Source: Chrysoperla carnea | Taxonomy: Eukaryota; Arthropoda; Insecta; Neuroptera; Chrysopidae | Assembly (NCBI RefSeq): GCF_905475395.1 | Contig: NC_058338.1 | Coordinates: forward strand, 4,155,001 to 4,219,000 | Reading direction: 5' to 3' | DNA length: 64,000 nt | In this document: positions 1 to 11,232 of the stretch, one piece after another | Numbering within the stretch: the first letter of the stretch is position 1 | How the letters are laid out: each line of letters begins with the position of its first letter | Notes under the pieces: model-generated | The model's database searches: none | What the model saw: the letters and a program-made list of their open reading frames with translations, nothing else | Told to the model about the DNA's origin: nothing | Translations under genes and position numbers: made by a program

Positions 1-864
1 ATTATTAGCGAATTGTCATGAAAATGAAGCTATTGCTTTTGTACTGATGGTGGAATTTTGGAAAAATTTTTTTACAAATGTCCATCGATTATACCTAAGA
101 GATATCAAAAGTGACCATCGTTAAAATTTATATATAGTGTGTCGCATTTAACATGAAGACACACACCCTCACACTTTTGTCATTTATAGGAATATCGAAT
201 TGAAAATTTGCACATTTTCCTTCGTTTTCCTTCTTATCTGTCCAAAACGGTCTACATTTCTTAACGTCCATTAACAATCTTATCGAACTTTCTCAATTTG
301 TGGACACCCGGTACATTCTATATCAAAAGTGAATACACGAATGTAAATATTTTCGAAAGCAGAGATTTTTATAAAGAATGGCTTATTTTCGTAAACCTTA
401 TAATAATTTTAAAAAAAAAAAACCTTATAATGGAGCTCGTCTTTATTCGTCTGGGGGTCTCGTGTTACTTTGACTCGAGGCGAGGCAAGACACAACATCT
501 TCATGAACCCTCGAGCAAATTTCATGCCCTTTTATAAGAATGTGGAGGAGCCATTACACGCCTTCTTGATTATTGATTGTTGCAACTTGCAACAAAATGA
601 ATTGTTTAAATGCAAATTAAAAAGTTTCAATGTTAGAAGTATTGCACTATTTTTTTATAGGTTATAATTAAATTATTATTTTATGATAATTTATTTATGA
701 TATTTGATATGATGATATTGGTTCTCATCTTTAAAATTTATTATATTTGACCATATTGACTATATTGCTAAATTAAATATTTCTTGTTTACCTTCGCAAA
801 AAAAAAATAAATTTGAAATTAAGATATAAATTCAAATATTTAAAATTTTATAGAGTCAGTCAAA
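1..864. other. 5' flank of the ModSP-like gene, no gene seen
   Basis: AT-rich flank. Short open frames here (for example 298-537) have no recognisable family features and look like chance. I see no clear TATA box or other promoter element that I would defend. Confidence 0.5.
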
Positions 865-3800
865 ATGTGCAATAATTTTAGTGCAGTTTGTGTTTTAACA
901 TGCAGTAAGTTTTATCTTTATATATTTTCTCTGGGGCGATTAAGGACGTTCCCAAAAAATCACGATTTCTTAGGATCATCTTTCAACCATGTATATACAT
1001 TCTCATTTATGCCCATTTATATAACGAAAGTACAGCACAATGATAAGCTACTCAAAGTTCTGGCAGAACGAACTGCGATGAGTGCGTCAAATAATTTATT
1101 TAAAAATAATTATTTTTCGTTTATTTTCAGTCTATTTTATTAATTTATTCGTCGGAATTCAGTGTCAAAGAAACCCATGTCCGTAAGTAATTTTGAGAAT
1201 TTATCTATAAAAATTTGTTATCATAATTAAAATTTTAGAGAATAAGATTTACTAAAATTTAGCTTCTTAAGGATGTATGAGCGCCAAGGTAACGTTGGAT
1301 AAAAGGCTTGATTTTTTAACTTTACACTAATGGAAGTTATTGTCATGGGTTCGATTTTCGAAATCGAAATTTTCAACATATCTTTACGATTCATGGTTAG
1401 GACAAAGCATTTACATTATTTTAGAGAAGAAGTATGTGTGTGTGCGTGTACGTACGTCCTTAGACATTTTTTTCGCCATCGATATCGCGCGAACAAAAAA
1501 TGATATCGATTTCGTTGAGGTGTCGACTTTTTCGTGTATATAACAAAATTCATCATCAAAATTGAAAATAAGGTAAAAATAATTTCAACTGCAAGTCTAA
1601 ACTTGCCCTGGCACTCGTACTACCTTAATATTTACGGTGGAAATAATTATGTTGAATATTCAAAAATATATCAAAAGTTTGAAATGCCAAGGTAGATAAA
1701 TTGTCGTAAATTTTATTTTCTACAACTTTACTAAATATAAAAATGACTATTTATTTTAAATTAGGAGCGATGAATTTTATTGTGGCAACAGTGATGATCA
1801 ATGTATACCGAATGCTTTAAAATGTGATGGAAAACCTGATTGTAATCACAATCATGCTGATGAAAGTTATAAAACCTGCAAATCAAATATGTAAGGGTAA
1901 AATATGTAAAGATAAACCATAAATTACAGATTTCTGTAAAAATTTAAAATAGTAAATGTCAGATTAAATTTTTTTTGTTTTTATTTTCTTTGAATATATC
2001 TTTATAAATTATAGTTCATGTGTTATTCTGATATATCAGTTATATTGCTGTACAGTTTCATTAAAAACCATTCACTAGTTTTAGCGTGAAAGCGTAACAA
2101 TCAAACAAACAAACATGCTTACTTTCACATTTATAATATATATAGGGATTGACTCTTTTGATAATATTCGTTTTATGATAATAAATAGATGTAAACCAAA
2201 TGAATTCCACTGTGCTTATGGAGCTTGCGTGCCACTGAGCTCAAGATGCAATAAAATTAGAAACTGTTTAGATGGATCAGATGAATTTTATTGTGATAAA
2301 TGCGAACCAACAGAACTATGCTCGTAAGTAAAGATATTTTTTATTATATTCCATAAAAGTTCTGTTATTAAAAAACTGTTTTTTACATTAAGAGAGCCAT
2401 GGTTGACTTCTTGTGCATCTGGTGATTGTATCTATCGACATCAAATTTGCGATGGTGTCCAAGATTGCCCAGACAACTCTGATGAAACTTTTTCACTATG
2501 TACAAAAATTAGGTAAATATAAAAATTAATTTTACTTTTGATACTTTTTTTTACATGTATCAATAAAATATACCAAGGTATACTAAGTTTAGTCCCAAGT
2601 TTGTAACGCTTAAAAATTTTAGTAAAAGTGTTCATAAAATCATTGAACTAGTCCATTTCTTGTTGTCCGTCCATCAACACAAGAACTCAAAAAAGAATTA
2701 TCAAGCTGAAATTTTTATAGGCGCATAAAAAGAGAGGTCGAGTTTGTAAATGAGCATCACAGGTCAATTGGATCTTGGATCCGTTGAACCCATCTTGTAA
2801 ACCGTTAGAGATAGAACAAAAATTTAAATAACAAATCATTTTTCTTATAAAAAAATAAACAACTTTTGTTTGGAACATTTTTTCGTAAATATCACAATTC
2901 TAGATTCCTAGAATTTCCACTCCCGTCCGCGAAACCTGACTTGCTACAATGGGAAACAAATGTTTCCAATATGTACAAACATTTGGAGCTAAAACTGAAA
3001 ATAATTTCTCACTATATCTTTTTTTGAAAATAGGAGCGATGCTAATACTTTTAGATGCAAGTATGGTGCATGTATTGATTCGAATTTAAGATGCAATGGA
3101 AGAAGTAACTGTGTTGATCACTCCGATGAGTTCGAATGTGACAAAAATATTATTTCGGATAATTTTAAACCAATTTGTGGGTAAGTAGACTAAGTGTACT
3201 GCCCGAAAAAGTAGTCAATTTACAAAAGATTTCGTTACAGGAAACACAGTTTCCAATGTAACTCTTATTTATGTATCAAAGAAGAACAAGTGTGTGATGG
3301 TATTATCGATTGTGATGATGGATCGGATGAAACTTTCGCGCAATGCAACAATAAAAAATGCACAAATACAACTATATGTCCTTATGGTGCATGCAAAACA
3401 GGATCAGACTGTATTCCTGCTCCTCGTCCAACAAGAGCAACTGTACCAAAAATATCACCCAAAAGTATGATGTCAACGGCATTGGTACCTGATAATTGTG
3501 AGCCCGCTCCTGAGGTAGATGATGAAGTAGGAAGTGTGACAATTTGTCCAGATGTGTCGCCGGGTATATTGCAAAGTTTACCCTCCGGGACGATACTGTA
3601 TTATACCTGTAAAGATGGTTATTTGTTAACTACTTCAACACCAACAATTGTCTGCATGAATGGAAACTGGTCCAATGAATTTCCAGAATGCAAAAGTAAG
3701 TACCACAAATAAGTCAGAATTGTGTGCTACTTTGGAAAGATTTTTAAAGTTGGCTAATATTGTTATGTATTCAAATATTTATAGAATTATTATTTTTAGG

Positions 3801-6005
3801 AAGTTGTCCACCATTAGAGTCGGCAACCCATGAAATTAAATGTACATATATGGATAAAGAAGTTTCTTGTAATAAACCTTTCGCTGGGGTCATTGCCTCG
3901 GTTAAGTGTAAACATCCATTTATAATCCGAAATCCTCGACAATTACAGTACTACAATGGTATTGAATGTCTTGAGAATGGCAAATGGGATAACGAGTTAC
4001 ATGCATGTTATACAGGTAAATATTTGTAAAATTTTCAGTTTACATTATATACCTAAAACTATATACTCCAGTAAACGAGGATTAAACCTATAAATTCCTT
4101 CATGTAGCTCCAATTAACCTGAAGATTTGACGGTAAGTAGATAAGACTCCAATAAGCAAAAGTTATGTGGTATATTTACATCATTATTTGTAAAGATATG
4201 TTTGAGTAACAAATTAGTTTTTTTTTTAAGATTGTGGAAAAATTTCTCTGCCAGTTCAAACTGCACCATCAGAAGATGATATTACTCCGAAAATTGCCGG
4301 GGGATATGACGTCAACAGAATTGAAGATATTCCATGGCATGCTGCAATTTATGAAAAAATAAACGGAACTTACGATCAGATGTGTGGCGGAAGCATAATA
4401 ACAGAAACAATTATTGTTACAGGTCAGAAAACAGATATTTTAACAAATCTTTAGATGCGGTACGATAATTTCCTAATTTGAATAGGCGAAAAACTGCCGT
4501 AGAAACCTATTTCCCAATACTGTTCATTCAGCAGACCTTTTGCACTCGTTTTGATTCTCCTGGTGAAGTAACTATTTTTTCTATCTATCTAATTTAATGT
4601 ATACGAGCCACAAAGTCACAAAGTGTAAAAGGGATCCGATCGGCTATCCGAAACAGGTGAGAACCTTCATTGCTTCTTTCGAACCTTCGATATTGTGGTT
4701 GTTAAGCGTGAAAGAGTGAACACGAATGTCTAATTTTGAGGACTAATACAAATAAGTTAGTTATCGCACCGCATGCATCTTGTGTTAAGTGAAAGTGATT
4801 TGCAATGATGTTCCAAAATATTTTACAGCTGCACATTGTTTTTTCAATTATTCCGTTTCTCCGTATGTATTAAAAGATAACAAAAACGATAGATTTGCTG
4901 TTGCTGTAGGTAAAAAATATCGTAGTTGGGATAGTGAATTGGATACTAAAGCACAACGTTTTACGGTATTTTAAAATTTTAGCATTTACTTTAATTAAAG
5001 CAATTCCATTGTCAACCAGAATGATTTGGCACTAAATTGATTTTTATCGTTCTATATTTTTAGATAAAATTTAAAGTGCATCCAGATTTTTTGGACAATG
5101 ATTTTCGCTTTGACATAGCTGTAGTAAAATTAAATAAGCCCATAAGCTTCAATTTAAAAGTACGACCTATTTGTGTTGATTGGTCTAATAAAAAAAATCC
5201 AATTCGATTTGACAAACCTGGAATCGTAAGTTCTATAATTTCGTAATTCTCGAAGCCTAAGCCCTTCCCAATAGCCAAAAAACGAATGCATTTCTACCAT
5301 TTTTCGTGTACAGGAGGTCATAAAGCTAAAAAGAAATTTGGATGAATCTTTCATAATAATGTTGGCCATTGGGAAGTTCTTAGCGCCAGTTCTAACAATA
5401 ATAGTGCATAATTTCGTTTAAGGTTGCCGGTTGGGGAATCACGGATCGTGAAGACGTGATGTCTCATTCCGAAAAACTTCAAGCAGTCAATTTACCATAC
5501 GTTGACAAAGCTACTTGTATCAAATATTTTCAAGATAGTTTACCTGAGTTTACAGTTTTTATTACACCGGATTCTTTTTGTGGGGGGAATAGAAATGGTA
5601 AAAAACTTTGTAAAATTTACAAAAAAAATTTTGGATAAAAATGAATTTGAAATTTTAGGTTCAATCACATGTCCAGGAGATAGTGGGGGTGGATTCGCAT
5701 TTAAAGAAGGCAATCGTTATTATCTTCGAGGTATAACTAGTACTGGTCCAAGTAGAAACCTCTTCGCATGCGATATATACGAATACGCTGTTTTTACCGA
5801 TATCCAATCTCATTTAAATTTTATTAAAGAAAATATAAGTGAGTAACGAAATATTGATTTCTTATTGGTTTTAATGAATTTTAATTAAAAATTTTTAGAG
5901 AAACCGGTTAACATCAAACCAAATCGAAATAAATTTAACAATGGTCCGTCAAGACAGCCGTTTAACTCGAAAAGCAATTCTTTATTGATTGGCAATGCCG
6001 TCTAA
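865..6005 (+). CDS. ModSP: Modular serine protease (ModSP/HP14-type), 14 exons, 747 aa
   Basis: Exons by splice signal and phase: 865-904, 1131-1182, 1765-1890, 2189-2323, 2393-2512, 3034-3180, 3241-3695, 3800-4015, 4231-4422, 4829-4965, 5064-5225, 5423-5597, 5659-5838, 5899-6005; total 2244 nt, in frame. Exons 1 and 2 join to make a hydrophobic signal peptide (about residues 1-24), which supports the 865 start. Five LDLa modules follow (about 30-69, 74-108, 117-154, 158-193, 206-242, with typical CDG..DC..SDE motifs), a Ser/Thr/Pro-rich linker, CCP/Sushi modules at about 294-357 and 361-428, then a trypsin-fold domain. The activation site is probably K451/IAGG. The catalytic triad is H497 (AAHC), D557 (FDIAVV) and S661 (CPGDSGG). 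The residue six before Ser is Ile, not Asp, so trypsin specificity is unlikely. Known family members start the serine-protease cascade upstream of Toll and prophenoloxidase in haemolymph; that role is inferred here. Family members I recall are about 620-670 aa. A basic tail of about 35 residues follows the protease domain. Confidence 0.93.
939..1020 (+). repeat. Dispersed ~80-bp repeat, copy in ModSP intron 1
   Basis: The segment with AAGGACGTTC and TTAGGATCATCTTT is closely repeated at 15134-15215 (+) and, reversed and more diverged, at 32345-32412. It has no coding features. It is probably a transposon end; the family is not recognised. Confidence 0.6.
1267..1628. mobile_element. Inverted-repeat (MITE-like) element in ModSP intron 2
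   Basis: The left end TTAAGGATGTATGAGCGCCA and the reverse complement of the right end (TTAAGGTAGTACGAGTGCCA) are similar, and an internal segment with CATCATCAAAATTGAAAAT also recurs. Related sequence lies at 35792-35880, 42240-42580 and about 43818-43850. No coding capacity. The element lies wholly inside the 582-bp intron between exons 2 and 3. Confidence 0.65.
1917..2150 (+). mobile_element. RTE-like 3' tail fragment in ModSP intron 3
   Basis: This matches the 3' halves of the copies at 6230-6610 and 31907-32331, including TTTTAGCGTGAAAGCGTAAC, a short CAAA repeat and a CATTTATAATATATA end. Such tails are typical of RTE-type LINEs and their non-autonomous derivatives; the assignment rests on this tail style alone. 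The 5' part of the element is missing here. Confidence 0.65.
2571..2896 (-). mobile_element. Fragment of the ATACCATG repeat family in ModSP intron 5
   Basis: A diverged copy, in reverse, of the family seen at 17608-18168 and 48362-48880. Shared segments include the TTTAGTCCCAAGTTTGTAAC stretch, the TTGTCCGTCC stretch, and CATTTTTTCGTAAA near its right edge. The GGACGG repeat is reduced. Non-coding. Confidence 0.75.
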
Positions 6006-6046
6006 ACAACCTAGTGATGCTACAAAATTGATTCAAGATAGTGAGC

Positions 6047-6052
6047 AATAAA
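6047..6052 (+). terminator. Polyadenylation signal of the ModSP-like gene
   Basis: AATAAA lies about 42 nt after the TAA stop. A second AATAAA follows at about 6104. Either would give a short 3' UTR. Confidence 0.6.
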
Positions 6053-6229
6053 CCAACAACTAAAAATTACTTTCATTATTATTTATCTGTTATTTATTAT
6101 CAAAAATAAATATTTTTTTAAATATAAATAATTGATTTTAACCTTTTAAGATTTACCCCGAACTATAGCCTCGCCATCTGTTGGCATTTAAATACCAAGG
6201 CAATCAAAATTGAATTTTATTTAATCACT

Positions 6230-6610
6230 AGAGTGATACCCACCCGCTTCGCTGGGTTTAAAAGTAAAGTTGGACAAAGATTGCTCTCGCTTATCCCCTT
6301 TCTATAACACTAGAAAGAATGGTAAGGATTGTTTTACACAGGTAAAATATATGTATGGTTTTCTATTTTTGTAAATGTATAATAGTTGTGACAAATGACT
6401 ACTTTTACAGAAATTTATAATTTATGGTAATGTCAAATTAAATTAATTTCTATTAATATATCTTTATAAATTATATCTCATGTGTTATTTTGAAGTATGA
6501 GCTATATTGCTGTACAGTTTCATGAAAAATCATTTGCTAGTTTTAGCGTGAAAGCGTAATAAACAAAAAAACAAAGATGCTTTCTTTCGCATTTATAATA
6601 TATAGAGATT
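6230..6610 (+). mobile_element. RTE-like non-autonomous element, near full length
   Basis: It begins GAGTGATACCCACCCGCTTC and ends with the TAGCGTGAAAGCGTAA tail, an A-rich CAAA run and CATTTATAATATATAGAGAT. The whole unit recurs at 31907-32331, and its 3' part lies in ModSP intron 3. No reading frame. The tail style is that of RTE LINE derivatives. It sits about 220 bp past the ModSP stop codon. Confidence 0.7.
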
Positions 6611-6622
6611 GTACATACATAA

Positions 6623-6842
6623 CGACCGACTGAACAGTCCTGTTCTAACACCTAACTGACTGACAGCCATAACTGTTATTTATATGCAATATACAAACTG
6701 TATACTATATAACAATTTTTAGCTTTAGTTAGTTCATTTAAGTACCACGTAAAACAAAATCGTTTCGATAGCATATATCTGATCCCTGTTCTATCGTTTG
6801 CTTGACTGACCGCAGTATGTGTGTGTACACAACTACTATAAC
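6623..6842 (+). repeat. Dispersed ~215-bp repeat, copy 1
   Basis: Very similar to 10050-10262. Both contain TTTAAGTACCACGTAAA, CGTTTCGATAGCATATAT, TGATCCCTGTTCTATCGTT and CGCAGTATGTGTGTGTACAC in the same order. Non-coding; the family is not recognised. Confidence 0.75.
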
Positions 6843-7401
6843 ACATCCTCAAATGATTAGCTTTAGTAAATTCAACGAATTTTTTTTGACCTGGCTCTTC
6901 TTAATCCATAAAAATGAGCATAGCATTCATTACATTATAACCTCAAATATTTCAAGAGTTTATAACAACACATAATAATTACCGACTACATACATATACA
7001 CAAACAAGTAGTAATTACATATTTTATTGTATGCAAATTAAATTAAATTATTGATATCGATATTAATATTAAAAACAATATTCAATTTTCAAATAATTAT
7101 TGGTATAATAATAATTATACGAATATATAATAAGATTAAAAATATTTGCACTAAAAATATTATTTTAAAATAAATAATCATAAATAGTTTTATTTATTAT
7201 TATTATTAAAAACCAAAATAATTTTTGCAATAAATTTTCGCATAATCGAAATTAAAAATAATAAATTGGTTTTTTGTTTTCAATAAATAAACCGATTTTA
7301 ATTTAATATAATATAAAATATTGTTGAATTAAAATTCAAATGAATAGAGGAGATATATATGTATAGCAAATTGGCTTTTGTCAATTATTTGGTTAATCTT
7401 G

Positions 7402-7715
7402 TATACAGAATGTTCGATTTACATCTAGGCATATAAATATCACGAGTGTGACAGAATACATGCGTTAAACAATGCATCCCAGTAAGAGATGTTATATGAA
7501 ATTGCAAAAGTGACTTGTATCGTGGCTTATCTGTTGTAGTTCATCTATTCAACTTAGAAACTCCCACTCTCCAAGCGTCTTACAACTATCTCAAAGCATA
7601 TCGAAGCTTCAACACATGTATATAATACCTCTCACTTAGATGCCTTGTTTAACGCATGTATTCTGTCATACTCGTGATATTTATATGCCTAGAAGTAAAT
7701 CGAACATTCTGTATA
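7402..7715. mobile_element. MITE with ~70-bp terminal inverted repeats and TA flanks
   Basis: The left arm starts TACAGAATGTTCGATTTACA. Its reverse complement, with very few changes, forms the right arm, which ends in CGAACATTCTGTA. The arms cover about 7404-7472 and 7645-7713, with a ~170-bp core, and the unit is flanked by TA on both sides. This is the pattern of a Tc1/mariner-type MITE. There is no transposase frame. Confidence 0.8.
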
Positions 7716-9286
7716 GAGTGTTCGGTAACGAGCACATTCGAAGAACACAGTGATATAGAGTAAAATATTCTAAGGACGTTTGTCAATCTGATGTATTTTT
7801 CTAGAACCTACTTGTTTATAATATATGATTATTTACCCGTTACTTCAGACTACAGATAATTTTTTTCTGCATTAAATTACAGGAGGTAATTTTTTTATTT
7901 AAATAGTCAATAAGTAAATCGGCATAGTCGTATAAGTCATAAACGGTTAGTGATACAAAAAAAAAATTATTCTATAAAAAAGGTAGGTAATTTAATAGGG
8001 TATCGTTAGTCAAAAATAAATCATGAAATTTGAAAAAAGTTAAAATTTATGTAAAAATATACTTAAATATTCTGATTTCGAGTTATAAAAGCACATTTTT
8101 CTTTTAAAATATTAAAATTAAAAATCGTAATTTTTAAACTGTGTATCACGTTACCTAAAACGCGGGTAAGCCGTGCTGTGATGTCATAGCGGTATGAATC
8201 ATAGACCATCAGTGAATTCAGTGTAGACAGCTGGGTATAATGTATACATAGATTTATTACTTATTATTGTTGTTCACATTTAATTATGCACACAATATTT
8301 ACATCATGGTCTTTCGACTAATTTTGATATATAATATGTTACATTCAATCGTAAACTAAATTGACAAATGTCTTGTCTAGCAATCTTAATTTATTTTAAT
8401 CAGATGTCTATGAATATATCTGTCAAACTTATTTGTGTTATTTCGTCTAATGATAGCCATATTACGTCATCAAATTTAATGCCCGTGTTTTTGACAGTTT
8501 AAAAACGATTTAAAATTTAATTTAAGTTTTTGGCAAGAAAGTGTGTGTTTTTTTCCGAAATAAATTTTTAGTGGCTTTTTATTAGCAAAATCAACATTTT
8601 GAAGTACTTTTTCCAAAATAGTGGAATACAATATTATCTACTATAAAGACGATAACCATTTTTGGTCTAAATTGTACGGTTATGGAGATATAGACTAAAA
8701 CTGTTTTCCGTAAAATAGAGGCACTTCCCCTCGACTATTTTTGTAAGGATTTTGTGAATTTACATTTACTACGTGATACTGAACCTATTTAAAATAACTC
8801 CTGTAATTTAGTGCATTATGGAAAAGAGTTACTAGCTTCTTTATAACCAGAGAGAAGAAAAAAACTAACTAAAGACAAATCCAAGACAAGTAAGAATATC
8901 ATCTGATCAGACCTTCAAATGACCGAATCAAAAGAAAAGTAACACTCGTAACAACACAATTAAAACAAAAGCGCTTCACACAGACGGAATATTAGTGAAT
9001 ACAACCAAAAGTAAAAAAACAATGATGTCTAACATTTCCAAACTGTTTCAATGGAGAACTGTTTCAATGATCTCAATAGAGATTTTTGTTGAAGTACACA
9101 GAAAAAAGGTTACTTTTTACTTTTATCAAGAATGAAAAAAAAAAGAATAATTACATTGTGATCAAAGTCCATGCAGACATCAGACGGTCAGTACAATGGT
9201 TCATGGTCATGGTACAATGGTTCATGTATTTAAAACCAAAAATATTTTGTAATTAATTCAAGTATATATTACATTTGTATACCCCG
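7716..9286. other. Intergenic, no gene seen
   Basis: AT-rich non-coding sequence. A segment near 8275-8325 with TTTACATCATGGTCTTTCGA resembles part of the tRNA-tailed repeat at 15996-16195 and 35975-36210. Nothing else recognised. Confidence 0.5.
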
Positions 9287-9671
9287 ATCATCTTAGTCAA
9301 AAAAAGTGGTCAATCTATGAATTTTTGTACAAACTTTTATTTTGATAGTAAAAAAGTTGTCTCAAAAGTCTCATATGATTGCGGGTGCGCGCCTTAGATA
9401 TTCAAGGTGGAAAGTTTTTTGTGAATATCTCCTTTCTTTTGTAGAAAATTTTATACTCTCCAACTTTTATAATAAATGTTAATACGATTGGAGTCAAAAG
9501 AGATGAGATATTACCAAAAACCGATTATCGCGACCTTTGACTTTGAATATCTAAGGACGCGCACTCGTGACAACATGTGACTTTTGAGACTACATTTTTA
9601 CCATCAAAATAAAGGTTTATACAAACATTCAGTTTAGTTCGTTTGATTCCGAGATGAAACCCTAAGATGAT
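9287..9671. mobile_element. Long-TIR foldback element (~385 bp)
   Basis: The ends ATCATCTTAG and CTAAGATGAT are inverted copies. The inverted arms continue, with gaps, for over 100 bp to a well-matched inner part around GTGCGCGCCTTAGATATTCA (left) and its reverse form TGAATATCTAAGGACGCGCA (right). Non-coding core. No clear target duplication was found. Confidence 0.75.
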
Positions 9672-9851
9672 TGTACTATGTATGTATGTTTGAAAATTAA
9701 AATTTTATCACAAAATGACACAAAAATTTTTGTTAGAAAACTAAACTTTATAGACAAAGCACAATATGACATAGAAAAATGTTACCACCTTTTTATTTTT
9801 AACCACTGTATGTTGACAAAGAAAAGCCATAGTTTCTAAGGGAGATTTTAT

Positions 9852-10262
9852 GACAGCCAGTCAGTTACATATTAGAACAGGGCTGGTCAGTCAGCCCTTA
9901 TGTGTGTACAATGAATAAATGAGATTCAATACGCTAACTGTTATCTATGTTCAATATACAATCTCTATAACAATGTCCACCTTTAATAAATTCATTAAAA
10001 GATTATTGCAATCATAACTGAATCTTATTTATTTATTGTACACACATAAGAGCTGACTGACCTGCATTGTTCTAACATCTAACTGACTGATAGTCATAAC
10101 TGTTATTTATATTCAATATACAATTTGTATTACAATTTTCAGCTTTAGTAAATTCATTTAAGTACCACGTAAATCATAACCGTTTCGATAGCATATATTT
10201 GATCCCTGTTCTATCGTTCGCTTGACTGATCGCAGTATGTGTGTGTACACAACTACTATATA
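9852..10262. mobile_element. Inverted arms joined to copy 2 of the ~215-bp repeat
   Basis: 9852-9918 and 10029-10096 are imperfect inverted copies; both contain the GTACACACATAAG / CTTATGTGTGTAC block and an AACTGACTG block. The stretch after the right arm (to 10262) repeats 6623-6842. The outer boundaries are uncertain. Non-coding. Confidence 0.65.
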
Positions 10263-10894
10263 CATCCCTACTTCTTTGTGTACATAGTAGTTACGTGAGT
10301 GTTTTAAATTTAAAATTTTTCACTCTTTATAACAATGATTATTTCTACAACGGAGTATAGACCAGACAGACGGCTTCTTTTACGTATTTACATGTATAAT
10401 AAAACATAACCAAACATTTTTACTTTGAATTTTTGTTCTACAGTGCTACCATCCCACAAACGTCATTCATACATGCAAACATATATTTGAGCTATGTAAT
10501 TATCATTCTGTTGATATCATATAACAGCAGTCAGAGCTATAAAGCTCTTTGTCCTTAGTTTTCATTTATTTGATACAATTGATATTAAAAAAAAATCCCG
10601 GTGTACTTTGATATGGTTAGTCATTCTCATTTTGTAGACATGAAATGGCTTTTTATTACTTACCGTACTATAAAATAATGGAAAATTATATGTTCCTCTA
10701 AGGTAGGTTTAGTTGAGTAGTATGGATGAGAGTAGGCCAATCGCACTGCTAAACTTTAAATAGTCAGTACATTAATTAGATTTACTTTTTTTTCTCAAAT
10801 GATCGAGTATCGAGTTGTTGATTTCAGTAAAAAAGTGCTGACAAATTTTTTTATAGAAAATAAAATTCTCCACAAAAAAAATTCTATGTATCCT

Positions 10895-11232
10895 CCCACA
10901 TTTAAGTGTCTCTGTATTGGTGAAATAGTTTGATAAATATGTATTAATTTTTTGCTTTCTTTATAAATAGACAACAAATTATTTTTTTTGTATTCTCTAC
11001 CCAATAAATCAATTTACAATCAATTATTATACATTCTTAAGTGACACCTACTAATGTAATGAATTTGATAGGCCTGCGAATTCATAAATTTTTCTATTTT
11101 TCCTTTGGCCACATCTCTCGAATCAGACCTCAGATCGAAATTTGGTAAAGAGCTTTTCCATTTGTCTTGATAAGCTTAATTTACTGGTATAATTTTCTGC
11201 TATCAATAACAGAACACTTTGTATAATAATGC
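10895..11232 (+). repeat. Dispersed ~335-bp repeat, copy 1
   Basis: Collinear with 37396-37735. Shared blocks include GTCTCTGTATTGG, TTTGATAAATATGTA, AATTTGGTAAAGAGCTTTTC and TGGTATAATTTTCTGCTATC, with a shared end GAACACT.TGTATA. Non-coding. An open frame on the other strand (10795-11004) has no family signal. Confidence 0.7.

Noticed and set aside
856-861. TCAGTC, a match to the arthropod initiator consensus, just before the ModSP ATG
   Set aside because: It would give a 5' UTR of only about 7 nt; a 6-bp match is likely by chance in this sequence.
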